A stretch of 64,000 bases of DNA. Origin: Ectobius pallidus (Eukaryota > Arthropoda > Insecta > Blattodea > Ectobiidae). The stretch lies in assembly GCA_964059195.1 (NCBI GenBank), contig CAXKWD010000007.1, forward strand, positions 154,799,269 to 154,863,268, given 5' to 3'. Position 1 is the stretch's first letter, and the number at the start of each line of letters is the position of its first letter. Shown in pieces: positions 10,228 to 20,934 of this stretch. Position numbers and translations under genes: made by a program. The notes below the pieces were generated by a model. That model was given only the letters and a program-made list of their open reading frames with translations. It was not told the origin of the DNA and ran no database searches.

Positions 10228-10322
10228 ATTACACATATAATTCATTTTTACCTGTATATCTATATCAGCAAGGTGTACATCGATAAAAAACCAATCCATT
10301 CATTATGGTTCCACCAAGAATC

Positions 10323-10493
10323 AGACTGAAAAATTCAATGCCATAGCCGGGATTTGAACCAGGATCTTCTCTCCATGCTGCTACTCGTACCAATTGAGCT
10401 ACCATGGCAACGTGCTCAATTGGTACGAGTAGCAGCATGGAGAGTCGAAGATCCTGGTTCAAATTCCGGCTATGGCATTGAATTTTTTAGTCT
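10323..10493. mobile_element. SINE P: tRNA-like heads in a head-to-head inverted pair
   Basis: The right arm (10413-10493) holds TTGGTACGAGTAGCAGCATG and the B-box-like GGTTCAAATTCC. The left arm (10323-10399) is its inverted copy with GGTTTGAA-type complement GGTTCAAATCCC. A spacer of about 13 bp separates them. Both strands give short frames with the phrase WRxEDPGSNxG, a typical translation of tRNA-derived repeats and not a gene. Confidence 0.75.
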
Positions 10494-10562
10494 CACTCTA
10501 CCTTTCCACCTTAACCCACACACGGCCAGTGTGAAATAATTATTATTCCAATTGTGTTAATA

Positions 10563-10860
10563 CTAGGAGGTGCCCGTGGCTTTGCCACGATAATTCTTTT
10601 AAAAATTAAAAATTAAGAGTATAATAATTATTAAAGCATTATATTTATTAACACTTGCACTCGAATCATTCATAAACTAAGCCATTAATAATTAATGAAA
10701 CAGCCAAAATTCCTGCTTTAGAGTACATTCCACGACATGAAAGCGCCCCCTGGGAAAACTATATCAGAATCGATTATGCAGTTCCAAAGAGCCTGTGAAC
10801 ACATAATACGTATTGTTTCTCAGCTGTTTATTGACATGAATATGATGTGAATTTTATTTT
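10563..10860 (-). mobile_element. Helitron I 3' end, copy 1
   Basis: Read on the minus strand it ends with the hairpin GTGGCAAAGCCAC, then GGGCACCTCCTAG and host T. The first 75 bp inward (AAAATTAAAAATTAAGAGTA) match 60151 onward. The far (5') limit is uncertain. Confidence 0.7.
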
Positions 10861-10916
10861 ATCAATTCAGTGTAATTTTCAGAAATTATATAATGTTTCA
10901 AGGGAAGGAATGGTTT

Positions 10917-10945
10917 GTTGCCCCCGGCTTCGCCCGCCATTATTC
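10917..10945 (-). repeat. Degenerate Helitron-like 3' hairpin
   Basis: CCCCCGGCTTCGCCCGCC is the complement of a GGCGGGCGAAGCCGGGG hairpin like that of Helitron I. The CTRR end is not preserved. Confidence 0.45.
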
Positions 10946-10999
10946 ATTGACTCCAGGATTTTTAAGAAAATTACACTGGTAGATTATTAAAAATGTTTG

Positions 11000-11612
11000 T
11001 GGTTCAGAGCTTTGAAAATTGTAAGTAAAAATAAAATTAGAATATTTGTTCATTGTGTTCATTTCACTTAGGCCTTATATAATAAAAAAACGGTTTTCCT
11101 TCCTAATTTTGTAGTCGTCATGAAAGTTTAGACTGCGAGAGACGAACATCGCCGAGTATACCCGATGTCTCACGAAGCGGGCGAGCAAGCACGCTATTTA
11201 GGGCCGTTGAATTGTATTAGAGTAGATAGATTAGTACACCGCACATAATCCCTTCTATTCTCTGGAAGAAAAACCTGCTTTTTCAGAAGGTGGACATATC
11301 ATCAAAATTCGACGCGTTGCATAATTATTTCAACATTCAATGTATCACAAGAATGTTGAATATTCGAACTGATATAATATTTCATACTAAAACTGCGCGA
11401 ACAGTTTGTGTATTAATGCATTTTTAAACGTATATCTTGGCCTCTTTTAACTCTTCCCCTTCCGGCTTGGAGTTTTAGAACTCACATTAGGTCCTGTTCC
11501 TGACTTTCTGCGGGATTTTTCAAAGCGAATGCATTAATCACATTTTAATGTCGTCGGCCACAGAGATCATCAGCTCGGGGCGAAACTTCAAAGAGCGCCC
11601 TCATCCATGGAC
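11000..11612. other. No recognisable feature
   Basis: Locally GC-richer near 11130-11210 (CGAACATCGCCGAGTATACC), but no domain or repeat is recognised. Confidence 0.35.
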
Positions 11613-11945
11613 TCACTTGAGAGTTTGCGAAGTTGTAACGTTTCTCGGGGATGATCCCGGATAAGGGATGCTCACGTTCTTGACCCAGTTCTGCCCCCCG
11701 TGCAGCGAGTGGAGGAAATGAATCGTCAACGACTTAAGACACTGGCCAAACTTACCCAGGGTAGTGCAGATATACCTTGTTGCTATGGGAACGCTGCTTG
11801 GTATTCGTGTAATAATGTAGGCCATGGAATTCAGTGAAGTTAGTTTGGAATGCAACAACAGCGGTTCTAAACTATTTCCATTCTTGTAAGACCCGAGGCT
11901 GTCTATTCTATAAGCGCTTTTCCTTGAATACTTAATTAAATACAA
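11613..11945 (-). other. Open frame with a possible splice donor, function unknown
   Basis: A 110-codon open frame on the minus strand, in sequence less AT-rich than its surroundings. Its C-terminal half includes KFGQCLKSLTIHFLHSLHGG and NWVKNVSIPYPGSS. Where the frame reads SQTLK the DNA is CTCTCAAGTGAGTCC, a good match to a 5' splice donor (CAA|GTGAGT), so this could be the end of an exon. I do not recognise the peptide, and no other copy occurs in the window, so it is not one of the local repeats. No acceptor with a convincing polypyrimidine tract was found upstream. It may equally be a chance frame. This is the best, though weak, candidate for host coding sequence here. Confidence 0.2.
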
Positions 11946-12344
11946 ATGCTACTCAGAAACAGATAACGAGCAGTTAGATATATAATCCATTCTATAATTA
12001 ACCATAGTTATATAATAATTAGGAATGATGCTTTTTCTTACTCTACCCGTGCTATAGTTACTATAGGTAGAGAAAATATTGCGTTCCACCCCGTAATTCG
12101 ATTTCGCATTTTCAAATCATAAGGAACAACTGTGTTAGTTTTGCCTTAGATATGTTGTGAATTCGCTTGTCTTTTTCCCCCCCTCTTCCCACCATTTACG
12201 AGTTTGAAATTTCTGCCATATGACCGAGAAGTTAAACCAGTCTGAATAGTAATTTTTTAGTGTTCGGGTGTAAAGTAGCTATGGTTACAATTCAACTGAA
12301 GTTAAGTAACAAAATTAGCGTGTGTGTTAATTTTTTTTTTTTTT
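11946..12344. other. No recognisable feature
   Basis: AT-rich with a short poly-T at about 12331-12344 next to family G copy 2. Confidence 0.4.
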
Positions 12345-12352
12345 GCACTCCT

Positions 12353-12814
12353 TAACTAATTAGTGGTACTTACGAATGTTGTTGCCGTGGATCGTAAGTT
12401 GGCATTCCCACACAATTTTGTTGCTATGGACGTTGCGATGCGGTTAAATTACTTACGGTGCTTGCGCCACGTCATAATTCATTACGATACACTTCATAAT
12501 ACAAGCCTTTATGGACAAGGCCCCCAGGACAAATATTCGGTTCCCATAACAACAAACACATGCGAATCACTTTCTGAAATAAACATCTATCTTCAAGAAT
12601 GTATATACATAATATTTTCAGGTAATATCACAATTAATATAATTAAATTGGTATAAATAATCATCGTGCAAAAAATAGCATGCAATACACGTGCCGTAAG
12701 CGCATAACGGATCTCGGAAAATTGAAAACACTCGGCGCGAGCGCCTCGTGTTTTCAAACTTTTTCCTCGATCCGTAATCATGCCTTACGGCCCTTGTATC
12801 GCAATATACTATTG
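12353..12814 (+). mobile_element. Family G element, copy 2
   Basis: It starts TAACTAATTAGTGGTACTTA and ends CTTGTATCGCAATATACTAT. The hairpin at 12691-12795 keeps pairing although both strands of the stem differ from copies 1 and 3. Several short open frames in both directions are artefacts of the palindrome. Confidence 0.8.
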
Positions 12815-13485
12815 TCATTCCATGAATTATCCTGTAGATTACACATTTTTCTAATATGTGATAAATTACAACCCCTCTATATAACAATAACCCCCATATA
12901 ACAATATAATCAGCTAGGACCCATGGATATCGTTACAAGAAGGTTTCACTGTATTAGTATACCGCTCATGCGCATAACATAGATCTTCAATCAGTCCCAT
13001 CCCCTGAATCCTAAAATCCTATTTTCAGAAACATGTTTCTCTCCTTCTTTAATCTCCAAAATTAATATTTTTATAAAATAACCCCTGATATGTACATATT
13101 AATCAGAATTAATTTTAATTACCAGCTTAATATTTACTCAAATAAAACAACCACTTGCCATAGGATTAGCCTAGTATTATTATTCCAAACAACCTTAACA
13201 TCAATAATTAGAGGAGTAATATAAAAAAACTTTTGATTTTCATATATCCTATTTTTAATTTTCTTGGAACAGCATAGCTCAAAAACGAAAAAAAAATCGT
13301 ATAAAGACAAAATTTTGTATTTCGGTTATATTTCTTCTGGGGATGTGACACATAAATTGACGTCAACTCTATGTTACTTTAACTACAATTTTACACGAAA
13401 AAAATTTCATTTTTCGCACATACATAGGCCTACACACTTACGCCGAAAAAGGCGCCGGTGGGATGAATATAATAATGAAGGCTAG

Positions 13486-13668
13486 GTGATATCCGTGGAC
13501 TACAAATAGGTCTAAAGTTACCCGAACTTCGTTTCACAGTTGAGGAAAACCTCCGGGAAAACACCACTACGGTTAGGCCTATTTGTCCCGACGGGGAATT
13601 GAACCCGGGCCAGCTGCTGGAGGGTAGCGAACATATCCCTGCGTTACATCAGTGCACTAAAAGTTTAG
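13486..13668 (-). mobile_element. Diverged SINE C-like copy
   Basis: On the minus strand it has GATGTAACGCAGGGATATGT, B box GGGTTCAATTCCCC, then GTCGGGACAAAT and GGGTAACTTTAGACC, matching the order of the SINE C head and body with many changes. Confidence 0.65.
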
Positions 13669-14446
13669 TGCACAGAAATCTCATAAAAAAATTAAATTTA
13701 CCGGTCTTGTAGTTATGAGAATATGAAATACCTTTCACATTTATTTTTACGTGTTTCCTACGATATACCTACTCTCAAGAAATACGCCCATGTGTTATAT
13801 AGCCTTAGTTCTATTATGAACGTTTTCAAGTGCTCTTTGACATATATAAGTTGAATTCTCATCTGATCGCAATAAATCTGCTGCGCCCAATGTCACCAGG
13901 TTTCCGCTTCATTCAACATGTTTTTGTGGGTTGCCCAACCCACCCGTCCATTCAGCAAACCCAACCACGCTACTGGCTTTGAATGATAGTAGCGGGTTTT
14001 TATGTAATCTGTCCATATGGAGAAGCTTCATTCATCAGGTATAAGCTTTTATACACAACGATGTAGAGCAGAGAACTTCTTGAGATTTCTTGGAGAAAAA
14101 TGTTATGTGATATAATAGCTTAACTTTCTCTACCGTAAGTAGGCTTATGGGGAATATAACTTTCTCACATGAACACATTGTGATATAGAATGCTCTTCTG
14201 GATTTTGACTTACCATTAAATCAATACATAGGATTTCTTCATGAAATGTTATATATTCCATACGATTTGACTTAGTTTTTAGTTTTCTTGTTAAATTAAT
14301 TGTATTTATTACAAATCATTCATATCTTCTTTATCCTCACATATTCATTTTCTGTATTTTGCTTTATACTTTACAACACTTATTGACGAAACTACACGAA
14401 CTGTATTGAGATTTATTCCTGTAGTTGGCAGAATAAATAATTAAAT
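13669..14446. other. No recognisable feature (interior of element L copy 2)
   Basis: No repeat or coding signal recognised. It may be the unique interior of the large inverted-repeat element. Confidence 0.35.
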
Positions 14447-14904
14447 AAAAAAGGCTGTGTTGCAGGGAATGCGTATTCAGTTGTCCCGAGCTTCGTGCAA
14501 ATGTGTTTGTTCGCAAGTTTGTGCAAATGATATCGGGGTTATAACTACCTTTCAGAGAATTTTTTCTAAGAAATATTTCAAATAAACGTTTTACCTCTTA
14601 GTATAAGCATTTCATGTACAAAATTTAAAGAAATTAAATTTTCTTGATATAAAATGACATGAAAATAAAATAAAGTCATCGCCAATCTTTGTGAGTGAAA
14701 TGAAAATGGTTTTTTGAATATAATCAGAATGTAGACCTACATCGAACTCTCAGCATACCCCGTTACTAAATTTAATAGGAGTATAACAAATTATCTGTAA
14801 TGTATTACTAGCTATCTCGTATGTATTCATGCTTTAGTTTTTCTATTAAGTCTTTGTTTTTTTAAATTGTGGTATTTTATGTAAGTTACATCACATTTTT
14901 TTTC

Positions 14905-14909
<5 letters not shown>

Positions 14910-14948
<39 letters not shown>
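14910..14948 (+). repeat. Poly-T tract of about 39 bases
   Basis: It directly abuts the 5' truncation point of the Jockey LINE. It may be the tail of another, minus-strand retroinsertion or a by-product of truncation. Confidence 0.95.
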
Positions 14949-15349
14949 CAATTCTCAACAGAAATTCCTCACTCAAATGTGACTATGCAATTCTACTGTA
15001 TACAACATTAATAAGACCTTTAATAACCTATGCTTGCCCAGTATGGGGTACTGCTGCTAAAAGTAAAATTAAGAGATTACAAGCTCTTCAAAATAAAACA
15101 CTACGTATTGCTGTTAACGCTCCATGGTTTGTGCGAAATAGTCAAATTCACAGAGAACTTGGTCTGCACAGTATCTATGAATTTATTCGCAAACAAGCTA
15201 AAAAGTTCTTCGCAGATTTGTATAAAGTTCCAGGAGCAGTACACTTCAATCTTGGCCATAGAACATCTCAACAAACTAGAATTAAAAGCAGACTACCTCA
15301 AGACAATCTCCTATCAACACCAGAAACATCGGACGAAGAGAGTACCTGA
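14948..15349 (+). CDS. Jockey-type non-LTR retrotransposon reverse transcriptase, C-terminal fragment
   Basis: Open for 133 codons from the poly-T junction to TGA. It reads SILNRNSSLKCDYAILLYTT, then LIRPLITYACPVWG, KIKRLQALQNKTLRIAVNAPW, and HRELGLHSIYEFI. This is the characteristic region after the RT thumb in Jockey-clade elements, where the YACPVWG motif and the NAPW motif are well conserved. The RT palm (FADD box), the endonuclease and the gag-like ORF1 are missing. It is therefore a 5'-truncated copy, not an active gene. It carries no internal stop, which suggests a fairly recent insertion. A 3' UTR and an A-rich tail follow. It lies inside element L copy 2. A related but older and oppositely oriented remnant of the more N-terminal RT region is at 51840-52380. 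Confidence 0.88.
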
Positions 15350-15519
15350 AGCATCACTTTATCTTTAAACCAGAAATATGTATATTGTTACAGAGGCTGA
15401 CCTCAGGTCTTGTTTGTTTGTTTGTTTTATGTGTGTATGTGTGTGATTGTTAAGTTAACACTAATCTGTAAAGCACTGATGTTGCTGGGCGATTATTAAC
15501 TGATTAAAAAAAAAAAAAT
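14949..15519 (+). mobile_element. 5'-truncated Jockey-clade LINE with 3' UTR and A tail
   Basis: The coding end at 15349 is followed by about 155 bp of UTR (with TTTGTTTGTTTG and GTGTGTATGTGTGTG) and a 13-A tail at 15507-15519. TTCAATTCT and TTCAATCTG near the two edges are a possible but unconvincing TSD. Confidence 0.8.
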
Positions 15520-15568
15520 TCAATCTGCCCTTAATCTCTTCTCCTTCTTCACTCTGCTCTCTTTGGAC

Positions 15569-15605
15569 TTGCACCCGACCAGGAGCAATCTTGCTTATTC
15601 GGGTG
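15569..15605 (+). repeat. CACCCGA/TCGGGTG stem-loop
   Basis: CACCCGACCAGGAGCAA and TTGCTTATTCGGGTG form the same two-step hairpin as at 3163. It lies just beyond the Jockey tail. Confidence 0.6.
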
Positions 15606-16084
15606 TCTTTCTTAATATTATATTAATATTATATTATGTATCAAAAATTGTATTTTTTGTGTTTTATCTATCTCTTTTTCCATAATAGAAAATTGTTAAC
15701 CTGTATTTTGGTAATTTGAAATCTTGTAATATTAAAAATTTCTATTATGTAAAAACAGAAAATTGTAAAATCTGTAGTTGTCACAACTTACAGAAAAAAA
15801 TTAAATTTCGTCTGGGGTTGACGATATTTAACTCAAATAGCTATTTTCTTTTGACTACGATTTTTCATTCTCCAGTTATGCTGATCTCAGACATACACAC
15901 AGACATACAAGGACATCTGTCTGAAGATTGTATTCTTAAATTCCAAGGACTTAAAATGTGTATTTATGCTGTAAACTCGACATCGAATATCAGGCTCGCT
16001 GTCTGGAAGTTAGGACCAATAATAATTAAACCGCCGATAATGATTAAACTACCAATACCTACTAATAGAATGTATGCCTTTCGT

Positions 16085-16761
16085 ACTTACTCAATGGCAA
16101 TAGACAATTCCTAGGCAAACTAAAGGAATATTATATTATGGAACCTGGAGGTGTATTGCCGCGCTTAACTGAGCCCGCCATTCAACCCTATTCTGTGTTA
16201 ACTCCATCCAACCATCACTCGAAAATCCTACTTCCCTTAAATATATTCTAATATTGTCCTCCGGCCTACGTCTAGGTCTTTCAAGTGGTCTTTTCCCTTC
16301 ATGTCTCCCAGTCAATATTTTTTAGGTATTTCTTTCTTCCCCCATCCGCGTAACATGTCCAGCTCATTTCATCTTTCGTGATTTATTCACCCTTAATATA
16401 TTCGGAGAAGAATACAGGTTATGAAACTCGTCATTTTGCAGTTTTCTCCAATCCCTATTTTCATCTGTCTTAGATCCGGATATTTTCCTAAGCCCCCTGT
16501 TTTCGAACATTCTCAGATTATGTTCTTTCCGAAGAGTAAGCGACCATGTTTCACATCCATATAATACAACTGGCAGGATTTGTTGTCTTGATAGAAGAGG
16601 AGAAGATAAAAGTATATGAATAGCATAAAAACAAGCATTTCCTTATTTTAATTGACACTTAATTTTTGCCTTAATATTATTTGTAGCCTATCTGTAATTA
16701 TTGCCCCCAGATGTTTGAATTCCTCCATTTGTTAAAATGCTTTGTCGACTATTCTAATATT
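16085..16761 (-). pseudogene. LINE E, reverse transcriptase C-terminal remnant, copy 1 (longest)
   Basis: On the minus strand the order is MEEFKHLGAIITDRLQ (about 16728), a non-coding gap or frameshift near 16600-16680, then LPVVLYGCETWSLTLRKEHN, NLRMFENRGLRKISG, DWRKLQNDEFHNLYSSPN, KMKWAGHVTRMGEERN, a stop, EGKRPLERPRRRPEDNIR, and a TAA at about 16136-16138. The order of an EFKHLG motif, a YGCETW motif and a basic GKRPxGRPRRRW tail is typical of the C-terminus of non-LTR retrotransposon proteins common in insects. The 3' UTR reaches the ACTTACTCAATGG boundary at 16085. One in-frame stop and a probable frameshift make it a pseudogene. It is the only copy here that reaches as far as the FKHLG motif. 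Confidence 0.8.
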
Positions 16762-17185
16762 TTGTAGCGCATTATTTTAACGTTTTATGACCATATACTT
16801 GGTTTTTTCTGTGTTTTTTCATTGTAGGCCTATAAATTGTAAATTAGTAGGTGTTGGTTCAAGTATTCCTACTCATACCAGTATATACACACGGGGATTT
16901 TACATTGCTTGTGAGAGGCATGTTGGCAGAATGCAGGCGCTACGTCACACACACACACACACACACATACAAGGGTATTACGAAGACTTAACAAAAGCTA
17001 CCAAGTTTGCAGGGGAGTTGAATCCACCTTGCTGAGCCCTGTATCGTGTATAGAACCTTTCCAGCAGGATTAAGAAGAGAAGAATCTGCTTTCATAATAC
17101 TGTAATATGCAGTTAGAAGTGCTCAGAGTGGCTCAACACACCCACAAGAAAAATAGTCTCACCACTTCTCTATTTAATTGAAAAA
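16762..17185. other. No gene; (CA)n at 16946-16968
   Basis: Contains a (CA)11-type microsatellite. The rest is unassigned. Confidence 0.5.
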
Positions 17186-17188
17186 TAT

Positions 17189-17527
17189 ATACTTTACTTA
17201 CTTTCTTACTCAATGGCAATAGACAATTCCTAAGCAAGCTAAAGGAATATTATCTACTTTGTGGAAGCAAGTTCATTGCCGCGCTTACCTGAGCCCGGCA
17301 TTCAACCCTATTCTGTACTAACTCCATCCAACCATCCCTTTCAAATCCGACTTCTCTTAAATCTATCCTAATATTGTCCTCCCACCTTCGTCTAGATCTT
17401 CCAAGTGGTCTTTTCCCTTCGGGTCTTCTAGTTAATATTTTTATGATATATCTTTCTTCCCCCATGCGCGCAACATGTCCAACCCATTTCATCCTCCGTG
17501 ATTTAATTACCCTTACTATATCCCGTG
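17189..17527 (-). pseudogene. LINE E remnant, copy 2
   Basis: The minus-strand frame reads MKWVGHVARMGEERYIIK, EGKRPLGRSRRRWEDNIRID, REVGFERDGWMELVQN, AAMNLLPQSR and stop, followed by the short 3' UTR and the complement of a (TAAG)n-like tail (ACTTACTTTCTTACT). It is cut at SSPDIVRV, so only the last 80 or so codons remain. Relative to the consensus end MNLRVP it runs on three codons to a later stop. Confidence 0.8.
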
Positions 17528-17535
17528 ACGAGGAT

Positions 17536-17588
17536 ATAGTAAGGGTATATAAATAGTAACCTGGGTATATAAATAGTAAGGGTACGGT
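17536..17588 (+). repeat. Short tandem repeat (GGTATATAAATAGTAA)
   Basis: Two to three imperfect copies directly beside the LINE E truncation point. Confidence 0.6.
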
Positions 17589-17784
17589 ATATGAATTTTA
17601 CAGTCTATTTTATTTTATTTTAATCTGTGAAGATTGCAGACACTTAGCCCAATTAAAATGCTTACCATAGGCCTACCTGTAATGCTCTTATAAATACAGC
17701 AAACACATAATTATACAAACTGAAATACAACACTAACAAATGTAACTCAAATCAAAATTAGATCAAGGTATAATAAATGGATTT

Positions 17785-18112
17785 AAACTAAACTAAACTC
17801 TTTGGCGCTACATCCCTGAAGGGACTAGGTCTTCCACCCGATCGCTACGGCATCTACCATAGGCAGATGGCAGGCAGGATTTGGGGGGGGGGCATGTGGT
17901 GAGCAAGCCGACACCCACGGCAGTTAATGATGGTTTTCATGACCGAAACCGCTACTTCTCTATCAAGTAGCTTCTCAGCCTGCATCACGATGCTGAGTGC
18001 ACCCCGTTTCAGACCCTCCACCTCAGAAAAATCCGTGGAATTACCGGGGATCGAACCTGGGCCGGCGGATCTGTAGCAAGTAGTGCTAATCTTGAAACTA
18101 TGCAGGCAGTGG
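17785..18112 (-). mobile_element. SINE K, full-length copy
   Basis: On the minus strand: a tRNA-like head, B box GGTTCGATCCCC at about 18043-18060, then GATGCAGGCTGAGAAGCTAC, a poly-C region, CCATCTGCCTATGGTAGATG, and a tail TTTAGTTTAGTTTA at 17785. Other copies: 35868 (plus) and part at 23953. TGGATTTA/TGGATCTA at the edges is a possible TSD. Confidence 0.8.
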
Positions 18113-19389
18113 ATCTATATTAGTTAATTACATGATGTATTTTAGTGATAATTTAAGCGTCTTACCTGCAATTCTAAAATGGTTATCTGTGACACTAAAA
18201 ATGACAATTAATGGAGGATACAATTTATTATAAAATTCAATGCTTTATGGACCAAAGAGGAGAGTTCTCATGTGAGTTAACACGTGGAACAAAAGTAATT
18301 TCTTAATGCCGGTTTTATATACAATTTGTCTGTGGTTAGCAAACAAAATTATCTGCTTAGTTATGTAACTATTTATTGAATTGTCACAATAAATATAGCC
18401 TAACTCGAGGCTCAGATACTCTCAAGATAAATTCAGTCATTACTTCGTTGCTCGTAAATTTATCGATAAAAGCCAGACCTCTCATTATATTACCCACGAT
18501 AGTATGAGCAACTTAAAAAGAACCTAGAATAGCTTCTGCAGTAAATTTTTTTGGAAAAAGTACATGAAATGTAGTTTTGTAACTATATTACCCCAGTAAA
18601 CAATATACGTATTTAAAAAATTGTGGGCCTTTCTAATTGTCACTATGATTCGTCAGATAATCCGAATCTGATCTATTTGCCCAAAATCTTTGTCGCTGGT
18701 TTGGCCAAAGCAGAATTTTACCAAGAGCATCAGAAGTGTGATGAAAATTGATTCTAGTACAATAAATTAAACTTAAACCTGGCCTTGACCAGCAGGCATT
18801 AAAACAACATGAGTTTGTTATACATAGGAGGCCAAGATATTCTTATAGTCTCCATGGTTACATTCCTTCAGTGTTCTATGAAAAACAGCAGTTAGCAAGA
18901 TAAGGTCGACATTCATGTTTGTGTCTCTTCCTGTTGTGACCACATGTAAAAGTATAGCGAACAGAATGGATGTTGTGTATTGTGATGCTAAAAATGTCTT
19001 GAGATGCGATTAATATGATTTGTGTGTCGCATTAAATCTTGTCTCAAGATACGATAAATTTCCTACTTCTAATGCTTCATGCAGCACACAATCCGAGTTC
19101 TTAACCTTCTCTTATGTATGTCTCTAACATTTATTTCCTTGAATATTTCCTCGACTCTTAACAGCCAAGCATTTCTCGCCTTCAACCGCTGGGATCGAAT
19201 CTCAGTGTATCCACCGAGAATTTGTGCTGGAAAAAATGGGGTCGGGGCAGATTTTCTCAGAGTGCTCCCGTTTCCGCTGCCATGTTTCATTCCATTGCTC
19301 TATTCATCATAATATGACTTTTAGTTGCAATAAGGGAATTATTATAAAATAGAGCTTACTGTTTCAGTTGACTGTGGATTTTATTGTTA
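18113..19389. other. No recognisable feature
   Basis: About 1.3 kb without a recognised repeat. A 70-codon frame pair near 19070-19310 spans a patch resembling a retroelement tail (GGGGCAGATTTTCTCAGAGT), but nothing confirms it. Confidence 0.4.
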
Positions 19390-19600
19390 CAATTCGTCAG
19401 ATGTGCGTAAATAATGTAATGCGTACCAAGTGGATCAAATGTATCTTCTGTATGAAGATTTCTCTCGTAAACGTTGTTCTTTACGACACCCCCAAAAAGA
19501 AATCCATCGGTCATAGGTCAGGTGAACATGGTGGCCATTCGACGTATGGCCACAAGGATGTATGGGTATTTCAATAGAAGCACGTCATGTAGACTTGTTT
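19390..19600 (-). pseudogene. DDE transposase C-terminal remnant (Tc1/mariner superfamily type)
   Basis: On the minus strand, from about 19560, one frame gives VEWPPCSPDL, a stop, then PMDFF. A neighbouring frame continues with a KNNVYERE-like stretch and IFIQKIHLIHLVR. WPPxSPDLxPxDFFLWGxVK is the signature around the third catalytic residue of a widespread insect DDE transposase group within the IS630-Tc1-mariner superfamily. Stops and at least one frameshift are present, and the upstream catalytic residues are not recognisable between 19600 and 19800. A motif GGTAGTCTAAAC...AGGCGAAA at about 19792-19822 recurs at 34670-34705 and may belong to the same element. Confidence 0.65.
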
Positions 19601-19979
19601 GGACTGTTAGAGAAACTTCCATCTGATTTTCTTTTGCCATATAATTCTTAGTACGACAATATTTCGATAAATTTATCACCGAACCTCTCTTACCAGATTG
19701 ATTTCTTTCGTGATAAATTGTCAGGCGTGAACTGTTAAAAGTATATCTTTTGCATTGCGCCTTTCTGAACTGCAAAACCTTGTTATGCATGGTAGTCTAA
19801 ACAGTGCAGACAGGCGAAACGGAATTGTATAGGCCTATCTTAAGAGCCGGTTACTCGATCTTCGTACAGGTGAAAACATATTTTGTACGAATTTTAGTAT
19901 CACCCGTAAAACACCAAGATTAAGGAACAGCACTTCGTTTTTTTAGTGTGCCTGACGTTTTCCCAAAGTTGTAATAAGT

Positions 19980-20402
19980 TTATTTGTTTATTAAGTGCCA
20001 GAATGAAACTTGCTATTTGCATTATATAATGCCGATAGGACGAAGGCTATTGATTTTGGACCAAATCGGTTGACTGGTACCGGAGTAGTGCGCAATTTAG
20101 TGCCTATTTTATGGTAATATATTAGAAAAAATTTATCAAATGCAAATAAGTTATCATGACAACATATTGTTTTACAGTGTTCATATACGGCTTTCGAAGT
20201 TGCAATACAGTTAACTTCGACAAATAACACTACCCACATATTCCTTCACACATCTTATCAAATTAGTGCTTTGTTCTCCCGAAAGCCCTGCTTAATGAAT
20301 TGATCTGGAGCTTAACTCGGAAATCGATAACATAAATTACTTATTTTCTGAAAAAGTATTCTGGCATTTTGTTACAAAAGATTACCTGATTTTATTTTAC
20401 TT
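19980..20402 (-). mobile_element. Family A element, copy 4
   Basis: It starts TTATTAAGTGCCAGAATG, has a shortened monomer (the CTCAAATACGC part is missing), and runs through the conserved block to GATTACCTGATTTTATTTTAC. Its CTGTCCG block has been deleted. Confidence 0.85.
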
Positions 20403-20934
20403 GTGTTCAAATTTCTTTATAACAATTTTTTTGTGAAATGTACGTGGGAAATAGAAGTTACAAATAATTGAATTCCCATGCTAATCTCTTAACTTATTGC
20501 TGCTATTTTGATTTCCACATTATATAGAGTAGTGTAGTAACATTTTTATGTCGTTGCTGTGGTGACGTTTGGAAAGATTGGATACTAGAACAAAGCCTCG
20601 TATTTTATAGTGTTGTTAATCCAGTACAATATTTATGTGCAGGGAAATCCGTTGAATACATACAGCTTTATTATTCGTAGCTACTGTACCCTTTGAAGTG
20701 CGCTTCACTGAAAGATTAATTCTGTTAAGCCAATAATACATTATCTCCTCTTTTGTTGTATTGTTATGTGAAATACATTTTCTGCAAACATCACTTCAGT
20801 TTGATGATTGGAAAGAGGCTTATTATGTCTTAATTTTCCTCGTAACGAAAGTGTTACCAACATACGTGTAAGCCATTTTAATCAAAACGAAATCATATTA
20901 AATCTGATCAACTGCGTTAATACTAACTGTGATT
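20403..20934. other. No recognisable feature
   Basis: Unassigned AT-rich sequence between two A copies. Confidence 0.4.

Larger units (their letters stand above)
12960..16060. mobile_element. Element L, copy 2 (degenerate, with nested insertions)
   Basis: The left arm at 12960-13440 matches the left arm of the copy at 24039. The right-arm parts at 14447-14720 and 15780-16060 match that copy's inverted arm (GTGTTGCAGGGAATGCGTAT, CAAATAAACGTTTTACC, TAAAATGTGTATTTATG). A SINE C-like remnant and a Jockey LINE lie between the parts. Borders are approximate. Confidence 0.45.

Noticed and set aside
10265..10539. Two overlapping frames on opposite strands sharing WRxEDPGSNxG
   Set aside because: They are the two arms of an inverted tRNA-derived SINE; the phrase is a known translation artefact of such repeats.
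15716..16114. 132-codon open frame, the longest in the window
   Set aside because: It overlaps the degenerate right arm of element L and has no recognisable domain or conserved relative here.
16085..16761. Host gene with a basic C-terminal GKRPxxRPRRRW domain
   Set aside because: Five copies in the window with LINE 3' UTR and tail show it is a retrotransposon tail.
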